NCBI RefSeq assembly: GCF_000143535.2
Contig: NC_037310.1
Span: forward strand, 3,224,001 to 3,288,000
Origin: Botrytis cinerea B05.10
Lineage: Eukaryota > Ascomycota > Leotiomycetes > Helotiales > Sclerotiniaceae
Reading direction: 5' to 3'
DNA length: 64,000 nucleotides
Below the pieces are notes generated by a model. The model was not told the origin of the DNA. It saw only the letters and a list, made by a program, of their open reading frames with translations, and made no database searches. Both the position numbers and the translations under genes were made by a program. Positions 13,301 to 25,257 of the stretch are shown here, piece after piece (the first letter of the stretch is position 1; the number at the start of each line of letters is the position of its first letter).

Positions 13301-13827
13301 TTCCTAACTTGTTACCAGCAAGGCGAATTTTGACATGTTGACATGTTGAAATAACCTATGACAAGCAGATTAGCAGTCATTTTCAGTAGCAATAAACTTT
13401 ATGACGCTCCGCTGGCCCTCCGGGAGCCACTGCCGTGGGGGCAAAAAATTTGAAGATATAAGATCAAGAGTAATGGAACTATTAAGAGAGAGGCTTTTCC
13501 CTATCCTCCACGCGCCCTCCCCACCATCTTCCCCGACCCAGGGCTTTCCCCAAAGAAATTATACACCACAGCAACATCAAAAGCCTCTCTTCCCCATTCT
13601 TTCCAGCTTCTCTAAAAACTAATCCCCTAATCGAATCCAACAAAAACACCCTTGAATAAACCACATACCTTATTTCTCACACTCTGATGCTCACTCGCAA
13701 GTTTAAGAAGCAACGGTGGCAAGTACGGTTTCAATATAGCTTCCAGTTTATCATCTTTCGCCAGCGCAATCCGCATTTCCACTTTCCCCACGAGTTCCAG
13801 TTCTCTAGCTTCCGTCGATGCCGCCAT
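7322..13827 (-). CDS. ECM29: Proteasome adaptor/scaffold ECM29
   Basis: Large HEAT-repeat protein that tethers 20S core and 19S cap and monitors proteasome assembly. Eight exons were rebuilt: 13827-13669, 13355-13309, 13257-13137, 13082-11814, 11610-9905, 9845-9480, 9309-8537 and 8433-7322. The total is 5,553 nt, or 1,850 aa, close to the roughly 1,870 aa of the yeast protein. Recognisable blocks are the N-terminal ELELVGKVEMRIALAKDD segment, DIVLPVAALLKQYKEHP at the exon 2/3 junction, and LPEWNEMIK-type and LPFVFFAKHDFDD blocks. The exon 2 donor (GTTAGG) is the weakest call. For the last intron the acceptor is TTATAG at 8434-8439, which restores the frame as ASDF-LPFVFFAKHD; a CTGAC branch point lies just upstream. 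Intron 1 is unusually long (313 nt) and holds a GC-rich hairpin element. Confidence 0.92.
13403..13442 (+). repeat. GC-rich double-hairpin element, copy A
   Basis: A 40-base GC-rich island beginning GACGCTCCGCTGG inside intron 1 of the ECM29 gene. It matches the element at 19658-19697 at about 36 of 41 positions. Here the stems are imperfect (GCCCTC/GGGAGC; GCCAC/GGGGC). Confidence 0.7.
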
Positions 13828-15709
13828 ATTGATGTTATCTCAAGCGTAAGTAAGGTTACAATTCGTTGTATTATTGTCTCGGTCTATGTATGAAATTCGA
13901 AATCGTGAAAGAATGTAGATTTCTTTGTAAATGAGAATGAATATCGTGAGGGAGAAAGAAAGCAAGAAAATCGATTTCACATCACTCGAAGTATGTGAAA
14001 CGAAAGCGTTACGAATTCATTTGCGCCTTCCAACTTCTTGTGCGCGTCAGATCTGCCTTGAGATCCACGCCGGTGGAAGACAGTCACATGATGTGCTATC
14101 ATTTTGGCCTTCAATACGAGGCATTTAGACTGACCTCCTAATAAGTCCAATCAAAAACTACATTCCCATTTCGATATTGAATGAATGATTTTTTTTAATG
14201 ATTTTTTTTTAATAAAAAAATCAATATCAAATCATGAAGAAACGAATCAAATTTAATAAACATGTTACACATTTGATTCAAGAGACACTATTTAAATTCC
14301 TATTTACATTCCCCGTGCTATATGACCGCCAGGAAACAAAATCTAGACGATTTCCCGCCCTACTTCCCATCTCATTCAAGACAGCTACCTCACAATTTGT
14401 TTCATTTGTTTCATTCACACCTTAAACTTCATTTGGCTCTAGGGCTATTCTTAAGGTCCCAAAGTTCCTAGTATGTGTTGTTATGATTCATGTAGGAGTA
14501 TCACTTTGGATCTGATACTTAAGTAAAATGTTCATGAGAGACAGGCTGGATTGATCTTTTCTATGAATGCCATAAGTGAATTCCCCATCCAAAGCTGTAC
14601 ATGCGAGAAGCAATAGGCAGATGGAATAGAGGGATTTATAGCTCCCCGGGTTTTCCTCCCTCCCACAACCTTATATCCTCCCCATCCATCACCTCCCCTT
14701 CCTCCTCCCTCAAAACCGCCCAACTCCCTTCCCATCCTTCATGTTCACTTGATCATCCTTCCCTAATGACCAAATCCTCCTACAGGCCGCCAATCTGCTC
14801 TCTTCAGACTCACATGAAAACCTGTCTCTCTTCAAAGTGAAAGCAGCATAGTAGACAAGATAATATCAGAATCGTTTCTCGGCTCTATGAGCGTGATCCA
14901 TCTGAACAATGGAACAGGAAGTAATTCGAAGGGGAATGTCATGAAATGCATAAGAACCAATATAGACTCCATCGTATGCCACTTACCGTCTAGTAGAAAC
15001 ACAAAAACTCAATACAATTACATATTACAACTCACCATTACCATTGACGTTCACAAAAGTTCTTATGTACACGATTCACTCAGCAAGAAAAAATCAGAAA
15101 AACGGTTCCTGTCATGCGATTGCATTTGGTTTGGAGACAACAACAAAATAGTGTTAGGTGAGTACGTTAGGCTATTCGCTATGACAACATTGAGATGTAA
15201 GAAATCCGAGGGATATCTAGACCAGAAAAAGCACGCCAACCACAGAGTACGCAAGCCCCCAAATGTGTAAAAACTTGAAAAAAGAGATTACGAGAATGGG
15301 GTGATCTATTGTCCTGCCATAGAGGCACTGTGTGTTCTGAGAGGAAAATATGCATTCTGTCGAGTAGATACTTGTGCGTTCAAACTTCAAGAATCCTTAT
15401 CCCGTGAGAATGAGGAGAGAAGGGTAACCATTTGTTGAAAGACAAGCAACTGACTTGAGAATACCGCAAGGAAACATCGCAATCAGAAAAGAAAAAACAT
15501 TGATCATCAGGATTCACAAAATCTTGGTGCCTTTGACAAATCACAAGTATTTGCAAATATGCACCTAATTCTGCTTTTCATATCAACTCCTATGCCCTAG
15601 CCATCATGCTGCAATCACTCCACCAGCAAGCCAGGTATATTCCAGCCACTCCAGAAGATGAACAACATCAAAGAACGAAGACGAAGAGATTCCGAAACAG
15701 TTAAGAGAT
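13828..15709. other. Intergenic region between ECM29 and the 14-3-3 gene
   Basis: Left end is the ECM29 promoter. T/A homopolymer tracts lie around 14188-14220 and a C/T-rich stretch at 14640-14740. No ORF has a recognisable motif. The right end (15300-15709) is probably the 3' untranslated region of the 14-3-3 gene. Confidence 0.5.
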
Positions 15710-17027
15710 CTAAGATTCAGGTGCAGGGGCGGCCTCGGTAGCTGGCTCATCTGCCTTGGTCTCTGGCTCGACTGCCTTCTCAGCCTCCTTTGGTGCATCA
15801 CCAGCAGCGGCAGCCTCTGGGTCACCGTTGTCGGATGAAGTCCAGAGGGTCAAGTTATCTCTGAGAAGTTGCATGATAAGAGTGCTGTCGCGGTAAGACT
15901 CCTCGGAAAGCGAATCAAGCTCGGCGATAGCATCATCGAAAGCTTGCTTGGCAAGATGGCATGCACGGTCTGGGGAGTTCAAGATCTCGTAGTAGAAAAC
16001 AGAGAAGTTAAGAGCCAAACCAAGACGGATTGGGTGGGTTGGGGTCAACTCTGTTTGTGCGACATCGGTAGCATTCTATTTATGTGATTAGATCATGTCA
16101 TTGATTAAATAGAGTTGGGGTCATGCATACCTTGTAGGCCTCGTGGGCAGCAGTAGCGGCAACCTTGCGCTTATCACCGGAGGCAAACTCAGCCAAATAA
16201 CGGTGGTAATCTCCCTTCCTGTAATAATCATCAGCCAAAAACTCGGGAAGCCGTGGAATCCGGCGCAAAGAAATGTGAAGCGATAAGACTTACATCTTGT
16301 GGTAGAAGACCTTGGACTCTCCAGACTCAGCTTTTGGGATCAAGGACTCATCCAAGACGTCGAGGACATCTTGGCAGACCTTCTCCAATTCGGTCTCGAT
16401 CTTTTGACGGTAATCACGGATGGTGGAAACGTGCTTATCGGTACCCTTGGACTCCTCTTTCTGTTCGATCGAGGAGATGATGCGCCAGGAAGCACGTCTG
16501 GTGCCGACAACGTTCTTGTAGGCGACGGATAAGAGGTTACGTTCGTCAACGGTGAGTTCCCCGCCCAACTGCGTCACGCGTCATCAGTATTTGTCTATCG
16601 CGCCGCAATCTGCAATGAATAACGGATGAATTTGGGAGTCGCATACCTTGGCCACCTCCTTCATGTATGTAACCATCTCATCGTAACGTTCAGCCTGCTC
16701 ACAGAGCCTAGCAAGGAAAGTCTTGCTGCAAGGTAGTCGTTAGTACCACGTACGTCAAGTCAAGTATAGGAGGTTTTTGGGAGCCGCATGGAAACAAATC
16801 GAATCATACCTTTCACGCTGTCATTATCAAAGTATTAGCATAGGGTTCGAAAAAGGAGTGAATGAAAAGAACAACAATGTACGTATGCTGTTGGGTGGCA
16901 GTTGGAGGGGGTAAGATTCGGGAATATGGACAAACGATGGAGGGGAAACGAATTAAAGGGAAAAGGGAAATCGAGAAAGAGATGCACGGTGGTAAGCAGA
17001 GGGGTTTGAACTTACTTCAGTAGTCAT
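15710..17027 (-). CDS. 14-3-3 protein
   Basis: Phosphoserine/threonine-binding adaptor of 275 aa built from six exons: 17027-17016, 16817-16810, 16725-16647, 16568-16294, 16218-16131 and 16075-15710. Exon 1 encodes only MTTE and exon 2 is an 8-nt microexon (CGTGAAAG) completing the R-E-S of the N-terminus. The spliced product then reads [18 protein letters not shown], a diagnostic 14-3-3 helix. Later signatures include [21 protein letters not shown] (the phosphopeptide-binding Lys and Arg), [13 protein letters not shown] and the C-terminal [17 protein letters not shown] block. The last 30 or so residues are an Ala/Glu/Pro-rich tail ([15 protein letters not shown]), longer than in animal isoforms as is usual in fungi. 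It acts in the cytosol and nucleus in signalling and morphogenesis. The family call is certain; which fungal isoform it is was not determined. Confidence 0.96.
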
Positions 17028-18651
17028 ATTTGCTGATGTTGGAAGGGTATTGTTTTGTTGTGAATAGTATTAAGTAGAGAGAGAGTCGAAGTGGTTAGAT
17101 GGAAAGAAGGTTTTGTGGTTGGGTTTCTTGCTGGTTTATTAGAGAAAGATGGGAAGTTTGCAAGTGCAAGAGTTGGGTATTAAGTGCGAGGAAGATCTAA
17201 TCCATGGATCTGGTGTGAAGGTAATAATGGAGAAACTGACGCTAATTCTGATTGATTCAATAACCGAGCGGTCAATATTATATGAATTGGTAGGGAGGAC
17301 TTGGAATAGGTAGAGGTGAATGAATGGATGCTTTTTCGAGGGTAAGATACCGGAACCGTAAAATCACTGGAAAACAATTAAAAAGAAAATAAAATTGCGT
17401 GCAATTTCATGCGTGATTGGGTGCATCCGTCCGATTATTGGATTTTGGATTCCTGTAATATACAGCGATATACAGCGATATTAACACACCGAGCACCACA
17501 CCAGAGTCCACGGCATTGCTATCAAATTTGGATGCTGCAAAGCATCCATTCCCTTGACGTTCCCAAGGGCGGTTCGTGGTGTGGATGCATCAACTGGACG
17601 ATCGTCACAAGTGAATGGACGATTTACACCACGGAGCACCGTACACGGAGGATCCTGTGGGAAAGGAGCCAAAGAAAGAACGTCTTTGGAATGCTTCTAG
17701 AAAGAAAGATAATGGATGATGTGGTGATATGGCGGAACAACACCAAGTCTCAATTCACCAGGACGGAGATACCACATTTGTGAGCCCATCCCCAAGTAAT
17801 ATCATTTCATTGGTCTTCATCAGACGAGGGGTTCAATAGATACTACCCAGGTAGGGAGTTGTGGTCGGTATCTTTTCTACCCAATACATCTACGGCCTCA
17901 TCTTACCTGCCTCCTCTGCTACCCTACCTACACCCATATCTACGTCTACACCTACACACCTCCGTCCTATCAAACGAAGACCGTGGAAACTTGATATCTG
18001 GCTGGCCGATGTACAGTGATGGGTGGATGAGTCAACTTTCGTTGTGTGGTAACCCTCTTAAATTGCTCCTGGCCAAACACGAAGAGAACATGTCCTGCCC
18101 TATCACGCGTTCAGAGGCATGTCGAGTATTAGGAGATGCTAGAGATTCTAATAAGGAGTAATCGCAGAGATTCTTCAGAAACATAAAGCTTGGTCTGGCC
18201 TCAACTACGAATAAAGTCACGAGTCCCTTGATCCATTAAAGGGTGTTGGTATGGGATGTCTGCCCCACGTAGATGTGGATTGATTCCCTTGTGACAACTG
18301 GAAATCAACAACAACGTCAAAGAAAAGTTCGGAGTATCCGCACTGCGCAGTCTTGTTCTTGCCTACCCAGCAGGTGTAAAGTCAGAAGGGATTAGTCGTT
18401 ATTAAATACAGAACATTTTACCAATAATTTGTCTCATTAGTGAAAAGGGTCACCACTAATTCCAGGGTCTAGTTGCAATCTAGAAAATCCAGGAATTGAA
18501 GACAGAACTTCCGGTAATCTGATAATGAGGAACTATCAAGGATTCGTGTCTCAAGTCTATTTCCTACATATTGGTTCAAGATCACATTATAACTTATTCG
18601 CCTTCTATTTGATCGAGATCGACAAAGCCCCTGTTTGCTTAATTCCTTTGC

Positions 18652-18679
18652 ATGCCTATGCCTATGCCTATGCCTATGC
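18652..18679 (+). repeat. (ATGCCT)n hexanucleotide repeat
   Basis: Four-plus perfect tandem copies of the hexamer ATGCCT/GCCTAT. Confidence 0.85.
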
Positions 18680-19657
18680 AGTCAATCCTGAGATTCAGAC
18701 GAAAGACGAAACACCAACCTGCCTTCGGCCAGCTCAAGCGATTCCTCCCAACAATTGTAAGATCCGATGGCTTCGAGCGTAATGGAAGGATGTGCCTACC
18801 TAGTATCTTGCTTCCCTGAGAACTATATATGGTAACAAATGAGTTCTCAGAACAGTGGGGAAAAGTGTGCTTAGAACTCGAATACTGTACAGCTGGCGGC
18901 ATTTTTTACCATTCGACGAAGGTGGGAGTTGAGATGCCAGCAGTGGCCCAGCACCTATGTTTTTCCGACCCATTAGAGAATAATGAGTGACGAACAATCA
19001 TGTCTACCTACCTCGTGGTAGGCAAGGATTACTACAAATTAGAACCAATCGGAGACGGGCTGTTGATGGAGTTGGGACGGATTGGAAAGTAAATTTTCCA
19101 TAGAACCTAGTTAATAGGAGGATCCTAACAGAAACGAGGCTGCATGTTAATATACCAAGCTTCATGTGAAGAGATGCCGTTGGATCTAGGTTGTCAAGTT
19201 ATGTCGCTTCCTGGGCACTTTCGGTACACTCGCTTCGCCCCTCTGTTTCTTCTTCGTTCCAATATGAAGGCTCATCCTTGTGAATATCTCTCGAACAAAA
19301 ACGATGTTGAGATGGACGGGGTACGTCAATCATGAGATTAGTGTTCGTCTACTCCTGCCCTGAACTCCATCGGCGAATACGATCAATTCGGAGAATAAAG
19401 GTTCGGGTAATAGAGGTGGTACGCTGAGTCTGCTTCTGGCAAACAAACGACATGAGAATTACTCGGGTGGCTGGCGGGTTGTTCTTTCGGATGAAGATAT
19501 GGTGCCGGTGTATCTGTGAAACAGACAGCTTTAGAAAGACAGTGAGATTGACATCTGCAAGTATCATGCCCTCCTCTTCTTCTATCGCTACCGTGCCAGT
19601 CCTGAAGCTGGTGATAAACAACGATTATTCTATTTTATTCTATTTCAAGAATGAAAC

Positions 19658-19697
19658 GACGCTGCGCTGGCCCTCCGAGGGCCTCTGCCGTGGAGGC
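19658..19697 (+). repeat. GC-rich double-hairpin element, copy B
   Basis: Best-preserved copy. Two perfect inverted repeats abut: GCCCTC-C-GAGGGC at 19670-19682 and GCCTC-TGCCGTG-GAGGC at 19681-19697. The surrounding DNA is AT-rich, so the island stands out sharply. Confidence 0.75.
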
Positions 19698-20541
19698 AGA
19701 CTGTTTGGAAAGGAAATACAGAAGATTATTGATGTGACACTATTCATTGCCTAGGGTCCAATTGCAAAACGTGATGCATGGGTAGATGGGTAGGTAGGCA
19801 GTAGGTAGTAGGTAGGTGGATGGATGGGCGAGTGAGTGGCCCAGTCTCCATGTCCGATTTCCAACATCCAGAATCAATATCAGCTCCAGTCTATACTCGC
19901 TCTGCACTTATCGAGACTCGAGACAGTATCAGTATCTCCCAGAAGCAAGCCTCTATTACTCAATCGCTTCTACTGCTTTCTACAGACAAGCGCACAGACC
20001 AAGCAGCATCAACAATCAAGCTTCACTCCAGTTACGGTGATTACAGTTAGAGTCGCAGTCACTGTCACTCTAAACATGCGCAGGCGGCTCGGCATGTCAT
20101 ACCCGTTTCAATGAAGGCGACTGACTGACTTCTTTTACTAATTAATAATGAGAGAGAGAACTGGGAAAATTCTGGAATTCCAGCCAATCAAATCAACATG
20201 TGAATTGTCATTATTTACGATTAAGAGAGATTCCTAGAAAGGACACTTGTTCACGAAGATAGCACTCACTTAGTATCCAGGTATTATTAAATAATCGCAT
20301 CTCTTTTGGGAACTTCTAGATTTATCATCCTGTTGGAATAGAATCCCTCCCTCCCTCCATAGCATTCTCTTTCTCGTCCATCGCACTTCTTTCGGTTTGG
20401 CAGAAAGAAAGAAAAAGGAGATCTGTCCATAAATCTTCCTAGTTAGATGAGACAATCAATTTGATCGAAGTGGCTATTATCGCTACAATCCTTCCTCTCT
20501 CTACATATTGCCCCACGTTGTCTTCAACATAACATAAAGTC

Positions 20542-23500
20542 ATGGACAGTGCATATTCCCAATCGACCTCTGAGGTCTTGGATCATTTCTCCGTATCCGA
20601 ATCTCAAGGTCTCACAGACGCTCAAATTACTGCATCGAGGGAGAAGCATGGTCGTAATGGTAAGCACGCAATATTCCTCTCTCCCGCATCATTTGTGCCG
20701 CTTCAATCAGAGCTTTGGCTAATCATACAACAGCTATCGCAGATGAGCCTCCAACTCCCATTTGGGAACTTATCCTCGAACAATTCAAAGATCAATTAGT
20801 TATTATACTCCTCGCCTCCGCGGCCATTTCCTTCGTCTTGGCTCTTTTCGAAGATGAAGGAGGATGGACTGCTTTTGTCGACCCCGCAGTGGTATGTGTT
20901 GACTCTCCATAAAGATTAACTTGTCGCGGTGCTAATGTGTCGATATAGATTCTCACCATTTTGATCCTTAATGCCGTCGTTGGTGTATCGCAAGAAAGTA
21001 GCGCGGAGAAAGCAATTGCGGCCCTTCAAGAATACTCAGCAAATGAAGCCAAAGTGGTTCGAAATGGACATGTCACTCGAGTTCGCGCGGAAGAATTGGT
21101 TCCTGGAGATATCATCACAATCGCAGTAGGAGACAGAATTCCTGCAGATTGCAGAGTCATCGCAATTCAGAGCAACAGTTTCTCAGTCGACCAAGCCATT
21201 CTTACTGGAGAGAGTGAGAGTGTTGGAAAAAGTACTGCGGCTGTCACGGATTTGAAGGCCGTTAAGCAGGATCAAGTAAACATGCTTTTCTCTGGAACCA
21301 CTGTTGTCACCGGGCATGCAACTGCAATCGTCGTTCTTACCGGATCTTCTACAGCCATTGGTGATATTCACGAAAGTATTACGGCACAGATTTCAGAGCC
21401 AACTCCACTCAAGCAAAAACTCAACGATTTTGGAGACACTTTGGCGAAGGTTATCTCAGTTATCTGTATTGTGGTCTGGCTTATCAACATTCCTCATTTT
21501 AATGATCCTTCTCATGGAAGTTATGCTAAGGGTGCGATTTACTACCTAAAGATTGCAGTATCCCTCGGTGTTGCAGCTATTCCAGAAGGTCTCGCTGTTG
21601 TCATTACAACTTGTTTGGCCCTTGGTACCCGTAAAATGGCCGCCAAGAATGCCGTTGTTCGAAGCTTGCCTTCAGTAGAAACTCTAGGTAGTTGCAGCGT
21701 GATCTGTTCGGACAAAACTGGTACCTTGACTACAAACCAAATGAGTGTCAACAAAGTCGTTTATATCAATGATGCAGGTTCTGACCTTGAGGAGCTGGAC
21801 GTTGAAGGAACTACCTTCTCTCCTAACGGTAAAATTCTTTCAAATGGCACTGTGATGACAGACGTAGCCACAAAATCGAATACCATCTTTCAAATGGCCG
21901 AGGTAGCAGCTCTTTGTAACGAATCTGCACTTGCATTTGATTCTAAGTCTAACACTTATTCAAACGTCGGAGAACCTACTGAAGGCGCTCTACGTGTTTT
22001 GGTAGAGAAAATTGGAACCTTGGACGCAGGTCACAATCAAGCAAGAGCCAGCATTGCGGCGAGTGACTCTCTCCACCACGCAAGCTCCTGGTATGAAAAA
22101 AGAACTCCTCATCTCGCTACTTATGAATTCTCTCGCGATAGAAAGAGCATGTCTGTTCTTGTCGGAAACGGTCAGCAACAAAAATTACTTGTCAAGGGAG
22201 CCCCAGAAAATATTATCAATCGTTGCACTCACACTTTGGTTGGATCTAACGGCAAGAGAGTCCCACTCACAGAGTCTCTTGAGAAGCTTTTGTTGAAGGA
22301 AGTCGTCGAATATGGTAATAAAGGTCTACGTGTTATCGCACTCGCTAGCGTGGAAGATGTTGGGTCTAATCCATTATTGAAGTCGGCAACTACTACTACT
22401 GAATACACCCAAATTGAGCAGAAATTGACTCTCCTTGGTCTTGTCGGTATGCTTGATCCCCCTCGCCCAGAGGTAGCAGGATCCATCCGAAAATGTAAGG
22501 AAGCCGGAATTCGAGTCATTGTCATTACTGGTGATAACCGCAACACTGCCGAAGCAATCTGCAAACAAATTGGTGTTTTCGAACAATTCGAGGATCTTAA
22601 GGGCAAAAGTTACACTGGCCGAGAATTTGATAATCTTAGCCAAAGCGAGCAATTGGTTGCTGCTAAGACTGCCTCATTATTTTCTCGTGTTGAACCAAGT
22701 CATAAATCCAAGCTTGTAGATCTTTTACAATCAGCTGGTGAAGTGGTAGCTATGACTGGTGATGGTGTCAATGATGCACCTGCTCTCAAGAAGGCCGATA
22801 TTGGTGTTGCTATGGGTTCTGGTACTGATGTCTCTAAACTTGCTTCCGACATGGTTCTTGCCGATAATAACTTTGCTACTATTGAAGTTGCAATTGAAGA
22901 AGGTCGATCCATCTATAACAACACTCAACAATTCATCCGTTATCTCATATCCTCCAACATTGGCGAGGTTGTTTCTATCTTCTTGACAGCAGCAGTGGGT
23001 ATGCCAGAGGCTTTAATTCCTGTTCAACTCTTATGGGTCAACCTTGTTACCGACGGTCTCCCAGCTACAGCTTTATCATTCAACCCTCCTGATCATGATA
23101 TCATGAAAAGACAACCAAGAAAGCGTGATGAAGCATTGATTGGTGGCTGGCTCTTCTTCCGTTACATGGTCATCGGTATCTATGTCGGTCTTGCTACTGT
23201 AGCTGGTTATGCATGGTGGTTCATGTACAACTCAGAAGGACCACAAATTACCTTCTGGCAACTATCTCACTTCCACAAATGTTCAGCTCAATTCTCAGAC
23301 ATCGGCTGCGAAATGTTTTCGAACGACATGGCTAAATCTGCATCCACGGTCTCACTCTCGATCCTTGTCGTTATCGAAATGTTCAACGCCGTCAACGCTC
23401 TCTCTTCTAGTGAATCTCTTCTCACCCTTCCTCTTTGGGAAAACATGATGTTGGTCTACGCTATTGCCTTATCTATGGCATTACACTTTGCGCTCCTCTA

Positions 23501-23754
23501 TACACCTATCTTGCAAACTCTTTTCTCAATTCTCCCAATGAATTGGAATGAGTGGCAGGCGGTTCTTATTATTAGTGCTCCTGTTATGTAAGTTTTTCCC
23601 TATTCCTTGCTCATGGAATCTGGCTTTATATATGTATGATCTTACTTGCTAACGTTCTTAACTTATTAGTATCATTGACGAAGGTCTGAAATTCTTAGAA
23701 AGACAATTCTTCATGCAAAAGTCGGCAATTAAAGAAAGACCAAAGAAGGAATAG
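20542..23754 (+). CDS. SERCA-type calcium-transporting P-type ATPase
   Basis: Endomembrane Ca2+ pump of 999 aa. Four exons: 20542-20659, 20734-20891, 20949-23587 and 23670-23754; junctions restore [26 protein letters not shown] and [14 protein letters not shown]. Hallmarks are TGES (actuator loop), the phosphorylation motif CSDKTGTLT with Asp347, the TGDN hinge and [18 protein letters not shown]. Calcium-site helices are present: IPEGL in M4, [11 protein letters not shown] in M5, [19 protein letters not shown] in M6 and [13 protein letters not shown] in M8. The M4 motif reads PEGLAVV instead of the animal PEGLPAV; I believe this is common in filamentous ascomycetes. The length and the SNIGEVV/NLVTDG pair place it in P2A (SERCA) and not PMR1 or PMC. 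The C-terminus is basic (KERPKKE), with no KDEL-like signal. Confidence 0.96.
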
Positions 23755-24334
23755 ATGCCTCTCCATGGATTCGCATGAAGAATGCGCACTTCGATGGGAA
23801 GTAGAACAGCTGCTTGAAATAGCTGGTAAGAAAACGGTGGGGGTGTAAACTATTAGATTTTGGTAGATATTAGATTAACATACATGTACGATACCTCCCA
23901 CGTAAAAGGAGGGGTATTGAACTTGAATCAAGAATATAAAATTACACATGCATGATTACCAATTTATTTAGTACTACCTGGGCATTTGGAAAAATACCTA
24001 AATGTTTGCAAAGAGTTCAATCATGAAGAGGCAATAGTGAAATTGAAAAGCAAACGCCTACGTAGATGTGTCATTTATGCTCGTTTTGTATCTATGAAGC
24101 CCTTGATGCCTTGGCTATTCGCTAGATAGATCTAATACTACAAATCTTTCCTATCTTGCGTGCTTGCTAACTGCACACAAGAAGGCATCTTTCACTGCTT
24201 CCTGTAAGAATCCCTGAGCATTGTCTTCATACCGTCGTATGCATCGTTTTCTGTCAGGGATACGAGTTCGTGTACCTTCAAGATTACAACTGCGTCCTCC
24301 ATCACAATTACGGCTTCGTTATAATTCACACCAT
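23755..24334. other. Convergent 3' spacer
   Basis: Between the ends of the Ca2+-ATPase and the proteasome beta3 genes. No coding signal; presumably two 3' untranslated regions. Confidence 0.6.
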
Positions 24335-25257
24335 TTAATCTTGTCTGCCCTTCAGTAACCTCTTGGTAACCTTATCCTTCTCAATAATGTAAACATGGGC
24401 TCCCCAACCTGACAGAGCATCTCTGTCGACTGCGTTCAAGAGTGCTTGTGATATTGTCTCGAAGAGATCTTCTGGTCCCTGGATTTGAGAATTGAGCTGT
24501 TAGCATTTGATAATATATGTGATGAACCTGTTTTTGATTCCCACAAAGATAATTCCCATAGAACCGTTCCAGAAGTCGATCCCGCAATCATCTCAAGAAG
24601 AAGAAAAGCAACCAAGAAGTTAAACTCACCAAATCTGGCTCCCACAACCCTTCACAAGTACCAAATAATTGATCACTTGCAGTTCCACTAACAATGAAAT
24701 CCTTTGCGAAATCAATACAACCAATACTATCAAACCCACAGATAAACGGCTTCCCAGTCTTCTGATCCAATCCCGCAACCACAGGACTAACGAAAAACGG
24801 ACCAAAGCGACGTTCGTACAGCGAACTTGAGACGAGATTCGCCATGGTGGTGGGAGAAATATTGCGCTCCTCGCGGAGTCGATACATGTTTACTTTGTAG
24901 CGGAAGAGATCCGAGACGGTAGAGACATCTGTGGCGAGACCGGTAAGACCGAGATAGACGGAGGGGCCGTAGGAGAAGATTTTGGGGAAGTTGTTGGAGA
25001 CGGTTAGGGCTTGGAGACCGAGGCGGAGATCGCAGGCTATGGCGACGCAGTCTTTACCTACCATGGCTACGCAGGCACCGCCATCTGAGGAGAATGGTTA
25101 GTACTTGTGGTTTGGGGTTGGGATCTTGTAGGATAGAGAGGAGGGCGTACTGATGGAGAATGGAGAGCTCTAGATGTAAGTGTTAGCTGGGTATTCATAG
25201 CGTAGATAACATGTTTAAGATATGTATGGTTTTCTGTAGGGAAAGCAAGCTTACCAT
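24335..25257 (-). CDS. PUP3: 20S proteasome subunit beta type-3
   Basis: Non-catalytic beta3 subunit of the 20S core, 206 aa (yeast Pup3 is 205). Four exons: 25257-25255, 25169-25151, 25084-24630 and 24478-24335. The first coding exon is only the ATG, which is followed directly by GTAAGC; the 19-nt second exon adds SSPFSI, and the product starts [30 protein letters not shown], the family signature. There is no propeptide and no catalytic Thr1, as expected for beta3. Other conserved blocks are [44 protein letters not shown] and [32 protein letters not shown]. It is divergent from the UBX gene across 665 bp. Confidence 0.95.

Larger units (their letters stand above)
17028..20541. other. 3.5-kb gene-free region upstream of the Ca2+-ATPase and 14-3-3 genes
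   Basis: Divergent promoter space for two housekeeping genes. It contains a (ATGCCT)n run at 18652-18679, GTAGGTAG-type repeats at 19780-19825 and a double-hairpin element at 19658-19697. The three overlapping ORFs at 19816-20114 are open in all frames because of base composition, not because of a gene. I see no RNA gene. Confidence 0.45.

Noticed and set aside
19816..20114. Three overlapping plus-strand ORFs of 74-92 aa
   Set aside because: Open in all three frames with no motif; composition artefact in the promoter region of the Ca2+-ATPase.
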